From assembly GCA_023301395.1 (NCBI GenBank), contig JALZUY010000034.1, forward strand, positions 1 through 22,070: a DNA stretch of 22,070 nt, written 5' to 3'. A program made the translations under genes and the position numbers. The DNA is from Nonlabens sp. GTDB lineage: Bacteria > Bacteroidota > Bacteroidia > Flavobacteriales > Flavobacteriaceae. The notes beneath the pieces were generated by a model. That model saw nothing but the letters and a program-made list of their open reading frames with translations. It was not told the DNA's origin and did not search any database. Each line of letters opens with the position of its first letter. Position 1 is the first letter of the stretch. Below are positions 8,082 through 15,730 of the stretch, one piece after another.

Positions 8082-8100
8082 GCTTTCGCGAAAGCGTAAT
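8082..8100. repeat. Palindromic repeat, copy 2
   Basis: GCTTTCGCGAAAGCGTAAT is identical to 2606-2624, including the TAAT on the same side. Its core, GCTTTCGCGAAAGC (8082-8095), is a perfect 14-bp palindrome. It lies within the eno 3' untranslated region, ahead of the terminator, so it is probably transcribed and could fold at the eno mRNA 3' end. Confidence 0.8.
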
Positions 8101-8110
8101 TAGTTAACTT

Positions 8111-9397
8111 TTAGTGTTGAAAAGCGTTACGAGCAGGATAATAAGCACTGTCGCTCAATTCCTCTTCTATACGAAGTAGTTGATTGTACTTTGCCATGCG
8201 ATCTGAACGTGAAGCACTACCTGTTTTAATCTGTCCTGTAGAAAGAGCTACAGCGAGATCTGCAATCGTGTTATCTTCAGTCTCACCACTTCTATGCGAC
8301 ATAACTGATGTGAATCCTGCTTTATGAGCCATGGTTACAGCTGCAATAGTTTCAGTTAAAGTTCCTATTTGATTTACCTTGATAAGAATTGAATTTGCTA
8401 TTCCTTCTTTTATACCACGAGAAAGTCGCTCTACATTTGTAACAAACAAATCATCACCAACTAACTGTACTTTATGACCAGCTAGGTCTGTTAAAATTTT
8501 CCATCCTTCCCAGTCGTTTTCGTCCATTCCATCTTCAATAGAAATAATAGGATACTTGTCTGCAAGGGAAGTTAAATACTCCGCCTGTTCTTTACTTGAA
8601 CGTATTACACCAGTTGCTCCTTCAAATTTAGTATAGTCATATTTACCGTTCACAAAGAATTCTGCAGCAGCACAATCTAAGGCTATCATTACGTCTTTAC
8701 CTGGTGTGTAACCAGCGTTTACTATTGCTTTAAGAATAGTATCCAATGCGTCTTCAGTTCCATCAAGTGTAGGTGCAAAACCACCTTCATCTCCAACAGC
8801 AGTACTCAATCCACGATCGTGTAATACTTTCTTTAAATGATGAAATATTTCAGTTCCCATTTGTAGTGCATGAGAAAAACTATCAGCTTCCACAGGCATA
8901 ACCATAAATTCTTGAAAAGCAATAGGTGCATCACTGTGAGAACCACCGTTAATGATATTCATCATAGGAACAGGAAGTGTACAAGCGCTCATACCTCCTA
9001 TATATTTATATAGTGGTTGTCCTAGCTCTATTGCAGCAGCTTTTGCACATGCCAATGAAACACCTAGAATAGCGTTTGCACCCAATTTTGCTTTATTAGG
9101 CGTACCATCAAGATCTATCATTAATTGATCAATATCTTGCTGATCAAATACGGATGTACCCATAAGTTCTTGTGCGATAAATGTGTTTACATTGTTAACA
9201 GCCTTACCAACTCCTTTGCCCATATAAGAGTCACCACCATCACGTAATTCCACAGCCTCATGCTCTCCAGTAGAAGCGCCTGATGGCACAGCAGCTCTTC
9301 CCACAACTCCGTTGGAAGTAATTACATCTACCTCTACAGTAGGGTTTCCTCTTGAATCAAATATTTGCCTTGCGTGTACATCAATTATAGTACTCAT
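8111..9397 (-). CDS. eno: Enolase
   Basis: Interconverts 2-phosphoglycerate and phosphoenolpyruvate in glycolysis and gluconeogenesis; cytoplasmic and magnesium dependent. The 428 residues include the loop SGASTGEHEA (40-49), GDEGGFAP with proton-donor-type E204, metal ligands D241, E288 (IEDGMDEND) and D315 (GDDLFVTN), catalytic K340 in LIKVNQIGT, and the signature SHRSGET at 367-373. The start ATG overlaps the carA stop as ATGA, so translation is probably coupled to carA and both are read from one mRNA that ends at 8046-8071. No Shine-Dalgarno sequence is visible. Confidence 0.98.
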   Translation of the reverse strand: MSTIIDVHARQIFDSRGNPTVEVDVITSNGVVGRAAVPSGASTGEHEAVELRDGGDSYMGKGVGKAVNNVNTFIAQELMGTSVFDQQDIDQLMIDLDGTPNKAKLGANAILGVSLACAKAAAIELGQPLYKYIGGMSACTLPVPMMNIINGGSHSDAPIAFQEFMVMPVEADSFSHALQMGTEIFHHLKKVLHDRGLSTAVGDEGGFAPTLDGTEDALDTILKAIVNAGYTPGKDVMIALDCAAAEFFVNGKYDYTKFEGATGVIRSSKEQAEYLTSLADKYPIISIEDGMDENDWEGWKILTDLAGHKVQLVGDDLFVTNVERLSRGIKEGIANSILIKVNQIGTLTETIAAVTMAHKAGFTSVMSHRSGETEDNTIADLAVALSTGQIKTGSASRSDRMAKYNQLLRIEEELSDSAYYPARNAFQH

Positions 9398-10512
9398 GCG
9401 GTTTGTTTTTTAGTTGTTTTAATTAAATCTATAAACTGATCGAAAAGATAAGTTGCATCATTAGGACCAGGACCAGCTTCAGGATGATATTGAACCGAGA
9501 AACAAGGTTTCCCTTTTATTCTTATTCCAGCAACTGTATCATCATTAAGATGAATATGTGTTATTTCAATATTTTTATTTGATTGAGCCGCTTCTTTATC
9601 GATAGCGAATCCATGATTTTGAGAGGTTATTTCACCTTTACCTGTTATCAAATTTTTAATTGGGTGATTGATACCTCTATGACCATTATGCATTTTATAG
9701 GTAGGTACATTCATAGCTTGAGCCATTATTTGATGACCAAGACAAATACCAAATAATGGTTGATTAGAATCAATGATATTCTTTGCAGTTTCAATTGTTT
9801 CCTTCAAAGGTTCGGGATCACCTGGTCCGTTGGATATAAAAAATCCATCAGGATTAAAAGCAGACATCTCTTCAAAAGTAGAATTATAAGGAAAGACCTT
9901 AATATAAGCACCACGAGAAGCCAAATTGCGTAAAATATTACTTTTGATTCCTAAATCTAAAGCAGCAATTTTATATGTAGCATTTTTGTCTCCATAAAAA
10001 TAAGGTTCAGTACATGAAACTTTTGAGGCTAACTCAAGTCCTTTCATGCTAGGAACATTATCTAGTTGACTCTTTAGAGCCTTCATGTCAGAAACTTCAG
10101 TAGAAATAATAGCATTTTGAGCACCATTATCTCTAATATATCTAACAAGAGCTCTGGTATCCACGTCAGATAAAACTACCAACTTCTTTTCATTTAAGTA
10201 ATCAAATAACGCCGATTGAGCCGCAGGTCTTGAAAATTCTTCAGAGAAATTTTTACAAATTAAACCAGCAATCTTCACAGAATCAGATTCTGCATCGTCT
10301 CCTGTAACACCGTAATTACCTATATGAGGATTAGTGGTTACCATTATCTGACCTGTATATGAAGGATCGGTGAAGACCTCCTGATAACCCGACATTCCAG
10401 TATTAAAACAAATTTCACCAGTAGCAGTACCACCATCACCTATAGCTTTACCGTGAAAAATTGTACCATCTGCTAATAATATAACAGCATCTTTTTTATT
10501 TAAATATCCCAT
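9394..10512 (-). CDS. carA: Carbamoyl-phosphate synthase, small (glutaminase) subunit
   Basis: Releases ammonia from glutamine and channels it to the large subunit CarB for carbamoyl phosphate, the precursor of pyrimidines and arginine. The 372-residue protein has the CPSase small-chain domain at about 3-140 (CFNTGMSGYQEVFTDPSY is diagnostic) and a class I glutamine amidotransferase domain at about 182-365. The triad is seen as C257 (FGICLGHQ), H343 and E345 (QYHPEAGPGP). carB is not in this window, so the two subunits are encoded apart. The gene begins 33 bases past the rplQ terminator, has its own candidate promoter, and overlaps eno by four bases. Confidence 0.97.
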   Translation of the reverse strand: MGYLNKKDAVILLADGTIFHGKAIGDGGTATGEICFNTGMSGYQEVFTDPSYTGQIMVTTNPHIGNYGVTGDDAESDSVKIAGLICKNFSEEFSRPAAQSALFDYLNEKKLVVLSDVDTRALVRYIRDNGAQNAIISTEVSDMKALKSQLDNVPSMKGLELASKVSCTEPYFYGDKNATYKIAALDLGIKSNILRNLASRGAYIKVFPYNSTFEEMSAFNPDGFFISNGPGDPEPLKETIETAKNIIDSNQPLFGICLGHQIMAQAMNVPTYKMHNGHRGINHPIKNLITGKGEITSQNHGFAIDKEAAQSNKNIEITHIHLNDDTVAGIRIKGKPCFSVQYHPEAGPGPNDATYLFDQFIDLIKTTKKQTA

Positions 10513-10528
10513 AATACCAATTGTTTGT

Positions 10529-10556
10529 CAAAAATAATTCAAAAAAAAAGGATCAA
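10529..10556 (-). promoter_or_regulatory. Candidate carA-eno promoter overlapping the rplQ terminator
   Basis: On the minus strand TTG (10556-10554), a 17-base spacer and TATTTTTG (10536-10529) match the Bacteroidota TTG / TAnnTTTG promoter form. The -7 element ends 16 bases before the carA ATG, giving a very short leader. The TTG sits inside the stem of the rplQ terminator. Confidence 0.5.
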
Positions 10557-10577
10557 TGCGAAAGCATTGATCCTTTT
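10541..10577 (-). terminator. Intrinsic terminator of the ribosomal-protein cluster (after rplQ)
   Basis: A perfect 14-bp stem, AAAAGGATCAATGC (10546-10559) with its complement (10564-10577), closes a stable GAAA/TTTC-type loop and is followed on the minus strand by nine T residues (10549 down to 10541). It lies 21 bases after the rplQ stop codon. Confidence 0.93.
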
Positions 10578-10598
10578 ATCTACATATTGTTAAAGATT

Positions 10599-11066
10599 TT
10601 ACTCTTCTTCATTTGTGTTTTCCGTTGTTTCTACTGGAGCAGCATTAGAACTACCACGACGGCTACGACGAGTAGTTTTCTTTTTACCTTCATTGGGATT
10701 GTAAATTTCATTAAAATCAACAAGCTCAATCATTGCCATGTCAGCATTATCACCTAAACGATTACCTAATTTCACGATACGTGTATATCCACCTGGACGA
10801 TCACCAATTTTAGAAGAAACCTCCCTGAACAATTCAGTAACAGATTCTTTACTTCTAAGTTTAGCAAACACTTGTCTACGATTGTGAGTAGTATCTTCTT
10901 TAGATTTAGTTATAAGTGGCTCAACAAACTTCTTTACAGCTTTAGCCTTTGCAACGGTAGTATTTATGCGCTTGTGTTCAATAAGTGAACAAGCCATATT
11001 TGCTAGCATAGCCTTACGGTGTGCTGTTTTTCTACCTAAGTGATTAAATTTCTTTCCGTGTCTCAT
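10599..11066 (-). CDS. rplQ: 50S ribosomal protein L17
   Basis: Large-subunit protein near the exit-tunnel side of the ribosome. It begins MRHGKKFNHLGRKTAHRKAM, the conserved L17 N-terminus, and the core ends near residue 120. The remaining residues form a low-complexity tail, first basic (KKKTTRRSRRG) then acidic (ending NTNEEE), that makes it longer (155) than the E. coli protein (127). To my knowledge such tails are common in Bacteroidota L17 and not a sign of fusion. It is the last gene of the alpha block, 28 bases after rpoA. Confidence 0.97.
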   Translation of the reverse strand: MRHGKKFNHLGRKTAHRKAMLANMACSLIEHKRINTTVAKAKAVKKFVEPLITKSKEDTTHNRRQVFAKLRSKESVTELFREVSSKIGDRPGGYTRIVKLGNRLGDNADMAMIELVDFNEIYNPNEGKKKTTRRSRRGSSNAAPVETTENTNEEE

Positions 11067-11094
11067 CTTATTTTGTTTCTATAACTAGAATTAA

Positions 11095-12087
11095 CTAGTC
11101 ACGGTCGAGTTTATATTTTGATAAATCCATTCCAAAGTTAAGTCCTTTAACATTCACTAATTCTTCTAGTTCAGTTAGAGATTTCTTTCCGAAGTTTCTA
11201 AACTTCATTAAGTCATTCTTATTATAGGAAACTAAATCTCCTAATGTTTCAACTTCAGCAGCTTTAAGACAATTCAATGCACGTACGGAAAGCTCCATAT
11301 CGACAAGTTTAGTCTTAAGCAGTTGTCTCATGTGAAGACTCTCTTCATCATAAGTTTCGGTTTGAGCAATCTCATCAGCTTCAAGTGTAATACGCTCATC
11401 AGAGAATAACATGAAGTGATGGATAAGAGTTTTGGCAGCCTCTGTTAAAGCTTGCTTAGGATGAATACTACCATCCGTTGAAATTTCAAAAACTAATTTC
11501 TCATAATCAGTTTTTTGTTCAACTCTATAATTCTCAATACTATATTTTACATTTTTAATAGGAGTAAATATAGAATCAATAGCTATAGTACCTATAGCAG
11601 CATTTGCATTTTTATTCTCTTCAGCAGGAACATAACCTCTTCCTTTTTCAATGGTTAACTCAAGATTTAAATTAACAGAAGATTCCGTATTACAAATCAC
11701 CATTTCTGGATTTAGCACTTGAAAACCAGAAATATACTTTTGCATATCACCAGCAGTAAATGCATCTTTACCTGAAAATGAAATATTAACTACCTCACTA
11801 TCAACCTCGTCAATTTGTCTTCTGAATCTAACTTGTTTAAAATTCAATATGATCTCAGTAACATCTTCAACGACACCTTGAATAGTAGAAAATTCATGAT
11901 CTACACCTTCAATACGAACAGAAGTGATTGCAAATCCTTCAAGAGAAGAAAGTAACACTCTGCGAAGAGCATTTCCCACAGTAAGACCATAACCTGGTTC
12001 TAACGGTCTGAATTCGAATTTACCTTCAAAATCGGTAGAATCAATCATGATTACTTTATCCGGCTTTTGGAAATTTAATATTGCCAT
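11095..12087 (-). CDS. rpoA: DNA-directed RNA polymerase subunit alpha
   Basis: Forms the dimer on which core RNA polymerase assembles. The 330-residue protein has an N-terminal dimerisation domain (about 1-235, with LEPGYGLTVGNALRRVLLSS), an acidic linker (about 236-255) and a C-terminal DNA/activator-binding domain (about 256-320). In the latter, R269, N272, C273, G300 and K302 match the positions that contact UP elements in E. coli (R265, N268, C269, G296, K298), so UP-element-type DNA contacts look possible. It lies between rpsD (23-base gap) and rplQ (28-base gap), as in the classic alpha operon. Confidence 0.98.
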   Translation of the reverse strand: MAILNFQKPDKVIMIDSTDFEGKFEFRPLEPGYGLTVGNALRRVLLSSLEGFAITSVRIEGVDHEFSTIQGVVEDVTEIILNFKQVRFRRQIDEVDSEVVNISFSGKDAFTAGDMQKYISGFQVLNPEMVICNTESSVNLNLELTIEKGRGYVPAEENKNANAAIGTIAIDSIFTPIKNVKYSIENYRVEQKTDYEKLVFEISTDGSIHPKQALTEAAKTLIHHFMLFSDERITLEADEIAQTETYDEESLHMRQLLKTKLVDMELSVRALNCLKAAEVETLGDLVSYNKNDLMKFRNFGKKSLTELEELVNVKGLNFGMDLSKYKLDRD

Positions 12088-12110
12088 AAGATTACTTTGT
12101 GGGTTAAATA

Positions 12111-12716
12111 TTATTTAGAGTAAAGTTCAACTATTAACTGCTCCTTAATGTTCTCAGGAATTTGCATTCTTTCAGGAACACTAACATAAGTACCTGACAT
12201 GCTAGCCTTATTAAACGTAATGAAGTCATAAACACGTTCATTACTCGATAAAGAATAATCAATTGCAGTTAAAGATTTGGATTTCTCACGAACAGCAACA
12301 ATATCACCTGGCTTCAATTGATAAGATGGAATATTTACCAACTCACCATTCACTGTCATATGACGATGAGAAACCAATTGACGAGCTCCTCGACGAGTTC
12401 TTGCAACACCCATTCTATAAACTACATTATCTAAACGAGATTCACATAATTGAAGAAGTACTTCACCAGTAATACCATTACTACGTACTGCTTTATGAAA
12501 CATTAATCTAAATTGCTTCTCAAGAACACCATAAGTGTACTTAGCTTTTTGCTTTTCTTTAAGCTGAACAGCATATTCAGATTCTTTACCACGGCGCCTT
12601 GCGTTACCGTGCATACCTGGAGGATAGTTTTTCTTCTCCAAAGCTTTACTAGGGCCAAAAATTGGTTCTCTGAATCGACGTGCAATTTTTGCCTTAGGAC
12701 CTCTATATCTTGCCAT
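12111..12716 (-). CDS. rpsD: 30S ribosomal protein S4
   Basis: Primary 16S rRNA-binding assembly protein of the small-subunit body. The 201 residues hold the N-terminal S4 domain and an S4 RNA-binding domain (about 93-155, with RLDNVVYRMGVARTRRGARQ). The N-terminus (MARYRGPKAKIARRFREP) has none of the cysteines found in zinc-binding S4 of Bacillus or Thermus, so it is the zinc-free form. It is preceded by the widest gap in the cluster (89 bases). In E. coli S4 represses the alpha operon; no equivalent pseudoknot was evident here. Confidence 0.98.
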   Translation of the reverse strand: MARYRGPKAKIARRFREPIFGPSKALEKKNYPPGMHGNARRRGKESEYAVQLKEKQKAKYTYGVLEKQFRLMFHKAVRSNGITGEVLLQLCESRLDNVVYRMGVARTRRGARQLVSHRHMTVNGELVNIPSYQLKPGDIVAVREKSKSLTAIDYSLSSNERVYDFITFNKASMSGTYVSVPERMQIPENIKEQLIVELYSK

Positions 12717-12805
12717 TTTACAAAATTTATTGAGCAGTGTACTGTGAATTCAGGTCAATATCCTTCGACAGTCTAATAACAACTCGTTGTTAATAATTAA
12801 TTAAT
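12717..12805. other. 89-base rpsK-rpsD gap with inverted repeat
   Basis: By far the longest spacer in the ribosomal cluster. It contains TAACAAC (12777-12783), two bases, then GTTGTTA (12786-12792), a nearly loopless inverted repeat, close to the rpsK stop codon. No T-run follows, so it is not a standard terminator, and I see no exact TAnnTTTG promoter. A processing site, a regulatory hairpin or a weak promoter for rpsD are open options. Confidence 0.4.
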
Positions 12806-13195
12806 TTAAACTCTACGACGTTTCGGTGGACGACAACCATTATGAGGTAAAGGAGTCACATCAATAATCTCTGTAACTTCTATACCAGAATTGTGAATAC
12901 TACGAATAGCACTCTCACGACCATTACCAGGACCTTTAACGTAAGCTTTAACCTTACGTAATCCAGCCTCATGTGCTACTTTCGAACAATCCTCAGCTGC
13001 TAATTGAGCTGCATAAGGGGTGTTTTTCTTTGAACCACGGAATCCCATTTTACCTGCAGAAGACCATGAAATAACTTCTCCCTTTTTGTTAGTCAAAGAA
13101 ACTAGGATATTGTTAAAAGATGATGAGATATGAGCCTCACCAACTGATTCTACAATTACTTTACGTTTTTTTGATACTGTTTTAGACTTTGCCAT
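12806..13195 (-). CDS. rpsK: 30S ribosomal protein S11
   Basis: Platform protein of the small subunit that helps shape the mRNA exit (Shine-Dalgarno) region. The 129-residue sequence is typical, with AHISSSFNNILVSLTNKKG near the N-terminus and the conserved basic end PHNGCRPPKRRRV. N119-G120 corresponds to the Asn-Gly site that becomes isoaspartate in E. coli S11. It starts 12 bases after rpsM. Confidence 0.98.
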   Translation of the reverse strand: MAKSKTVSKKRKVIVESVGEAHISSSFNNILVSLTNKKGEVISWSSAGKMGFRGSKKNTPYAAQLAAEDCSKVAHEAGLRKVKAYVKGPGNGRESAIRSIHNSGIEVTEIIDVTPLPHNGCRPPKRRRV

Positions 13196-13207
13196 ATCAA
13201 TTAGTTA

Positions 13208-13582
13208 TTATTTAGTTGCTTTTTTCTTATTAGCAACAGTCTTACGTTTTCCTTTACGTGTACGAGAATTATTCTTAGTACGCTGACCTCTTAATGGAAG
13301 ACCAGATCTGTGACGAATACCTCTGTAACAACCAATATCCATAAGACGCTTAATATTAAGCTGCGTCTCTGATCTAAGTTCACCTTCAATAGTAAACTCA
13401 CCAATTGCTGTACGAATCTTACCAATTTCATCATCATTCCAATCATTAACTTTTTTATCTAAGCCAACTCCTGTATCGATAAGAACTTGTTTTGCACGAT
13501 TACGTCCAATCCCGTATATGTAGGTTAAAGAAACCTCTCCACGCTTATTTTTAGGTATATCTACCCCTGCAATTCTAGCCAT
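13208..13582 (-). CDS. rpsM: 30S ribosomal protein S13
   Basis: Head protein of the small subunit that forms bridges to the large subunit and contacts P-site tRNA through its basic tail. It begins MARIAGVDIPKNKRGEVSL, contains YIYGIGRNRA and the conserved RHRSGLPLRGQRT motif, and ends in a lysine/arginine-rich tail. Its 124 residues are standard. It lies three bases after rpmJ and begins the alpha block of the cluster. Confidence 0.98.
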   Translation of the reverse strand: MARIAGVDIPKNKRGEVSLTYIYGIGRNRAKQVLIDTGVGLDKKVNDWNDDEIGKIRTAIGEFTIEGELRSETQLNIKRLMDIGCYRGIRHRSGLPLRGQRTKNNSRTRKGKRKTVANKKKATK

Positions 13583-13585
13583 AGC

Positions 13586-13702
13586 TTAACCTTGTCTTTG
13601 TTTAAATTTCGGATTCTTTTTGTTGATTACATAAAGACGTCCTTTACGACGTACTATTTTACAATCAGCACTTCTCTTTTTAATGGATGCTCTTACTTTC
13701 AT
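13586..13702 (-). CDS. rpmJ: 50S ribosomal protein L36, zinc-free type
   Basis: A 38-residue protein, begins MKVRASIKKRSADCKIVRRK and ends KFKQRQG, the invariant L36 C-terminus. L36 stabilises 23S rRNA at the base of the large subunit. Zinc-binding L36 uses C11, C14, C27 and H33; here those positions are S, C, N and F, so zinc cannot be bound in the usual way and this is a C-minus form. The gene fits exactly between infA (one-base gap) and rpsM (three-base gap), the expected position. Confidence 0.97.
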   Translation of the reverse strand: MKVRASIKKRSADCKIVRRKGRLYVINKKNPKFKQRQG

Positions 13703-13703
13703 A

Positions 13704-13919
13704 TTAGTATCTATAAGTGATCCTTGCTTTCGTTAAATCGTAAGGACTCATTTCTAATTTTACTTTATCTCCTGGTAGTAACTTGATATAATGCATACGC
13801 ATCTTTCCAGATATGTGTGCCGTAACCACGTGACCATTTTCCAATTCCACTCTAAACATTGCATTTGATAATGCTTCTGTTATTGAACCATCTTGTTCAA
13901 TTGCTGATTGCTTTGCCAT
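13704..13919 (-). CDS. infA: Translation initiation factor IF-1
   Basis: Binds the A site of the 30S subunit during initiation. The 71 residues form the single OB-fold S1-type domain, with GSITEALSNAMFRVELENGH, GKMRMHYIKLLPGDKVKLEMSPYD and the terminal KARITYRY, all standard. Its ATG overlaps the secY stop by one base (TAATG), so it is probably translated by reinitiation after SecY. Confidence 0.98.
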   Translation of the reverse strand: MAKQSAIEQDGSITEALSNAMFRVELENGHVVTAHISGKMRMHYIKLLPGDKVKLEMSPYDLTKARITYRY

Positions 13920-15256
13920 TATGCTACTGCTTTTCTATTCTTTCCTGTTTTTATTAATCCATCATAATGACGATTCAACAAGTAAGAATTAATTTGTTGC
14001 ATTGTATCTATTGCCACACCCACCATAATTAATAATGAAGTTCCACCATAGAACAAAGCCCATTGCTGTGTAACACCTATTAAAGAGACAAATGCTGGGA
14101 AAATAGCAACTATCGCTAAAAATATAGAACCTGGCAATGTAATTTGCGACATGATTTTATCTAAATAATCTGCAGTTTCAGTTCCCGGTCGAATCCCTGC
14201 AATAAAACCACTATTTCTTTTTAAATCATCAGCCATTTTGTTAGTTGGAACCGTAATAGCAGTATAAAAATAAGTAAATATTATAATTAACAAAGCAAAA
14301 ACAAAATTATACCAAAAACCAAAAATATCACCAAAAGCCGTTTGAACAGTTGATGCCCACGAAGTATCCAATTGACCTAAAGCAGCCGGAACAAACATAA
14401 TAGCTTGTGCAAATATAATAGGCATTACACCAGATGCATTTAATTTCAAAGGAATAAATTGTCTAGAACCTTCTTCATGCTTTTCGTAACCACCAGAAGC
14501 AGCTCTTCTAGCATACTGCACTGGAATTTTTCGAACAGCCATTACTAACATAATACAAAGAAGAATTACAACAAACCATACTAACAACTCAACTAGAACC
14601 AACATAACACCACCCGATCCAGTTATCCTAGCGGCAACTTCTTGTACAAATGCCTGTGGCAATGTAGCAATAATACCTACCATTATAAGTAATGAAATAC
14701 CATTACCAATACCTTTATCAGTAATTTTTTCACCCAACCACATAGCAAAAACACAACCAGTAACAAGAATAATTGTACTACTAACTAGGAATAATGTCAT
14801 ATTCTCAGGCATTAAGTAGGCATTAGCAGGAACCCCTAATGTACCTAAACTTAACAAATAACTAGGAGCTTGTATTAAACAAATTCCAATTGTCAACCAA
14901 CGCGTAATCTGATTAATTTTTTTCTGACCACTAGCACCTTCTTTTTGAAGCTTCTGTAAATAAGGAATTGCAATTCCCATCAATTGAACAACAATGCTAG
15001 CAGATATATAAGGCATAATACCCAAAGCAAAAACAGATGCATTCGAGAAAGCACCACCAGTAAATGCATTTAAAACGAATCCTATTCCACCACCTTCAAA
15101 ATTTTCGGAAAAACTAGCAAGCTTACTAGAATCTATTCCAGGAAGCACAACTTGAGCACCAAAACGATAAACAAGAAGCAAACTGAAAGTCATAATAATA
15201 CGATCCTTCAGTTCCTCAATATTCCAAATGTTCTTTAAAGTGTTTATTAATTTCAT
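13919..15256 (-). CDS. secY: Protein translocase channel subunit SecY
   Basis: Forms the inner-membrane protein-conducting channel with SecE and SecG. In 445 residues ten hydrophobic segments can be placed at about 20-38, 74-98, 120-140, 153-174, 184-203, 217-241, 276-296, 315-335, 373-394 and 398-418. The glycine-rich stretch near 55-69 is the plug region. The two large cytoplasmic loops (242-275 with GGYEKHEEGSRQFIPLKLN, and 336-372 with GFIAGIRPGTET) carry the ribosome/SecA contact sites; R356 corresponds to the essential E. coli R357. It passes directly to infA, with no adk or map between. It would handle the Sec step for the signal peptide of the protease encoded at 2704-7935. Confidence 0.98.
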   Translation of the reverse strand: MKLINTLKNIWNIEELKDRIIMTFSLLLVYRFGAQVVLPGIDSSKLASFSENFEGGGIGFVLNAFTGGAFSNASVFALGIMPYISASIVVQLMGIAIPYLQKLQKEGASGQKKINQITRWLTIGICLIQAPSYLLSLGTLGVPANAYLMPENMTLFLVSSTIILVTGCVFAMWLGEKITDKGIGNGISLLIMVGIIATLPQAFVQEVAARITGSGGVMLVLVELLVWFVVILLCIMLVMAVRKIPVQYARRAASGGYEKHEEGSRQFIPLKLNASGVMPIIFAQAIMFVPAALGQLDTSWASTVQTAFGDIFGFWYNFVFALLIIIFTYFYTAITVPTNKMADDLKRNSGFIAGIRPGTETADYLDKIMSQITLPGSIFLAIVAIFPAFVSLIGVTQQWALFYGGTSLLIMVGVAIDTMQQINSYLLNRHYDGLIKTGKNRKAVA

Positions 15257-15266
15257 CTAAATGTAA

Positions 15267-15719
15267 TTATATAGTTTGGACCTGACCACCAGCTGATTCA
15301 ATAGCAGCTTTAGCTGTAGCAGTAAATTTATGTGCTGTTACATTAATCGTAGCATTAAGATCACCTCTCCCTAAGATTTTAACTAAATCTTTCTTACCAA
15401 CTAAACGTTGTTCTACCAGATTATCTAAAGTAATAATATCCGACAAACGGCCTGCATCAACATAAGCTTGTAAAGTATCTAAGTTAACACCAGCATAATC
15501 TTTACGATTAATATTTGTGAAACCAAACTTTGGCACACGTCTCTGAAGAGGCATTTGACCACCTTCAAAACCGATTTTCTTAGAATACCCAGAACGCGAC
15601 TTTGCACCTTTATGACCACGAGTGGCTGTACCACCTTTACCAGAACCTTGTCCACGACCAATTATTTTGGCCGATTTTTTCACTGAACCTGCAGCAGGTT
15701 TAAGATTATTTAAACTCAT
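15267..15719 (-). CDS. rplO: 50S ribosomal protein L15
   Basis: Late-assembly large-subunit protein. It begins MSLNNLKPAAGSVKKSAKI, has the glycine-rich basic N-terminal extension (GRGQGSGKGGTATRGHKGAKSRSG) that threads into 23S rRNA, and FEGGQMPLQRRVPKFGF. Its 150 residues are normal. It lies 10 bases before secY, the usual spc-operon order. Confidence 0.97.
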   Translation of the reverse strand: MSLNNLKPAAGSVKKSAKIIGRGQGSGKGGTATRGHKGAKSRSGYSKKIGFEGGQMPLQRRVPKFGFTNINRKDYAGVNLDTLQAYVDAGRLSDIITLDNLVEQRLVGKKDLVKILGRGDLNATINVTAHKFTATAKAAIESAGGQVQTI

Positions 15720-15730
15720 CTTATAATTTT

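Noticed and set aside
12263..12776. Plus- and minus-strand open frames overlapping rpsD
   Set aside because: They are out-of-frame readings of a fully conserved S4 gene; no motifs or plausible start context.
12777..12792. Inverted repeat in the rpsK-rpsD gap as a terminator
   Set aside because: The stem would have a two-base loop and no U-tract, and termination there would silence rpsD, rpoA and rplQ.
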